From the NCBI GenBank assembly GCA_017395725.1, contig JAFQOB010000019.1:1-5880 (forward strand): a DNA stretch of 5,880 nt, in the 5' to 3' direction. A program made the translations under genes and the position numbers. Position 1 is the first letter of the stretch. Each line of letters begins with the position of its first letter. Shown one piece after another: positions 4,697-5,880 of the stretch. Under the pieces are notes generated by a model. It searched no databases and was not told where the DNA came from. It was given only the letters and a program-made list of their open reading frames with translations. The stretch is from Clostridia bacterium (GTDB lineage Bacteria > Bacillota_A > Clostridia > Oscillospirales > CAG-272).

Positions 4697-5880
4697 TTAT
4701 CGGTTAAACCAAATTTCAAACAAATCATCTGTAATTTTCGTCTTCGCCCTGTCGGTTAATGTCTCTTTATACAAATTAAATACAGCCTTTGACGTGAAAT
4801 ATAATTCGGTCTCATCCCGGCCGTACAACGTCGTTATGGGCAGTCTTTTCTCTTTTCCGTATTCCCCAAACAAAATGGGTATATTCTCCCTGAAAAGTCC
4901 GCTTAAATACTTTTCTCCAATCTCCGTCGAATATGCTCCCAAGCCAACATACGCAAAAGATTTACTGCAGTTTGTAAATCTAACGCATATTGATGACGGT
5001 ATATTTATCTGTCTTCTTGCAACGTTCCTTACGCTTAATTTCATACCGTAAAAATCAATCTCTTCCCCTTTGAAAGAATCATACATACAGTACTCAATGC
5101 CCTTTTCGTTTGCATATTCAACGTATGCCTGTTCAAGAATTTTTTCTTCATAGCTTGTCCCATACGGAAGATATATTTTGCCTATCCCCGTATATGACAT
5201 AACTTCATCAAAAGTATCAAAACCTCTTCCGTGATAATCGGTAATCACATATGCGTCAATATCACTTATTTTGTTTTCGCGAAGATATATTGTACTTTGA
5301 CTTGCATTTAATCGCGACATTCCGGATATATCACAAATTAGACCTTTGTTATTACTTATTACAACAAAAGAATCGCCGTATGAAGTATTATTATATATTA
5401 TCTTTTGGTCATCTGCCGTTACGTAACGGTGTATACCGCAAAGGGTGGCAAACACCACCGTCGCACAAACAAAGGGTACAAAATATACTGACCGTCTTTT
5501 TACGTTCTTCAGTGCAAGAAACAAATATGACAACACCAGAGAAACAATTATTATCGGCGTAAAATCATAGTCTAAAGGCACTATCGGAGCATAAGGTGCC
5601 AACTTTTCCGTAAAAAACAGCATCAAATGCGCACACACATAAGAAAACGCTGACAAATGCTTCCCAAACATTGAAGTAAACGACAACACAACCTCTATAG
5701 GCGACGTATACATTATCCCTAACAAAAACGGTGTAAACAATATATTGGAAACAGGTGATAAAACCGATATTTCCCCATAAGAAAACCATATTACAGGCAG
5801 AGAAAACATAACGGGAATTATTCCAAACAAAAGATTTGACCACAGCTTCAGCAATCGTTTCTTCGTTTTTGATTCTGTCT
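4697..5880 (-). CDS. comEC: ComEC/Rec2-family competence membrane protein, C-terminal part, with degenerate metallo-beta-lactamase-like domain
   Basis: The frame is open to the right edge, so the N-terminus is missing. A TTG at 5854 is probably internal, because the reading continues upstream without a stop (TESKTKKR then LLKLWSN). In residues counted from 5854, positions 1-60 match the end of the ComEC competence (channel) domain, with LPVIWFSYGEISVLSPVSNILF (19-40). Further membrane segments lie at about 65-82, 99-115 and 122-141. The remainder (about 150-385) is soluble and sits where ComEC proteins carry a metallo-beta-lactamase-like domain: YGDS (159-162) for GQGDS, DISG (175-178) for the glycine-rich strand turn, and VITDYHGRGFD (203-213) for the THxDxDH metal site. 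The metal-binding histidines are largely gone. ComEC forms the inner-membrane channel for single-stranded DNA uptake. Whether this one still supports transformation is uncertain. A terminator-like hairpin follows the TAA stop. Confidence 0.85.
   Translation of the reverse strand, partial: TESKTKKRLLKLWSNLLFGIIPVMFSLPVIWFSYGEISVLSPVSNILFTPFLLGIMYTSPIEVVLSFTSMFGKHLSAFSYVCAHLMLFFTEKLAPYAPIVPLDYDFTPIIIVSLVLSYLFLALKNVKRRSVYFVPFVCATVVFATLCGIHRYVTADDQKIIYNNTSYGDSFVVISNNKGLICDISGMSRLNASQSTIYLRENKISDIDAYVITDYHGRGFDTFDEVMSYTGIGKIYLPYGTSYEEKILEQAYVEYANEKGIEYCMYDSFKGEEIDFYGMKLSVRNVARRQINIPSSICVRFTNCSKSFAYVGLGAYSTEIGEKYLSGLFRENIPILFGEYGKEKRLPITTLYGRDETELYFTSKAVFNLYKETLTDRAKTKITDDLFEIWFNR

Noticed and set aside
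4626..5051. Plus-strand open frame of 141 codons opposite the comEC-like gene
   Set aside because: It starts inside the AT-rich hairpin region, has no ribosome site and lies antisense to a frame with clear ComEC similarity. Its translation resembles no family.
5565..5843. Minus-strand open frame of 92 codons inside the comEC-like gene
   Set aside because: It overlaps the ComEC membrane segments in another frame of the same strand. Its hydrophobic look follows from the shifted reading of those segments.

Overview
The window looks like chromosome from a low-GC, Gram-positive gut- or rumen-type anaerobe, most likely Clostridia. The evidence is the AT-rich intergenic DNA, strong sigma-A promoters (TTGACT-17-TATAAT), AGGAG-type ribosome binding sites, intrinsic hairpin terminators, a lipoprotein signal peptide, and the gene set (a clostridial-style GH3 enzyme, an Lrp/AsnC regulator and a ComEC homologue). 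No species can be named from sequence alone. Nothing indicates a phage, transposon, integron or CRISPR array.

All five genes lie on the minus strand, so transcription runs from right to left. From the right edge they are: (1) the C-terminal part of a ComEC/Rec2-type membrane protein (4697-5880, 5' end outside the window), whose C-terminal metallo-beta-lactamase-like domain appears to have lost its metal ligands; (2) a complete Lrp/AsnC-family regulator (4080-4547); (3) a small basic cytoplasmic protein of unknown function (3538-3978); (4) a complete cytoplasmic family-3 glycoside hydrolase of 754 residues (1134-3398); (5) the N-terminal 339 residues of a secreted lipoprotein with two Ig-like domains and a GQSN-type (SASA/CE6-like) carbohydrate esterase domain (1-1019, 3' end outside the window).

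Despite the shared direction, the genes look like separate transcription units. Hairpin terminators follow comEC (about 4632-4658), the Lrp gene (4036-4070) and the GH3 gene (1090-1111). Promoter-like hexamers precede the Lrp gene, the small gene, the GH3 gene and the lipoprotein gene, and they are convincing for the Lrp and lipoprotein genes. The lipoprotein promoter starts one base after the T-run of the GH3 terminator. Inverted repeats over the -10 regions of the Lrp and lipoprotein promoters could be operators.

The lipoprotein esterase and the GH3 enzyme make functional sense together: an outside enzyme could remove ester decorations from a plant or host glycan, and an inside enzyme could hydrolyse imported oligosaccharides. 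The sequence shows only adjacency, and no transporter is visible in the window. The most unusual observation is the degenerate nuclease-like domain of the ComEC homologue. I found no clear sign of a wholly new multi-gene system.
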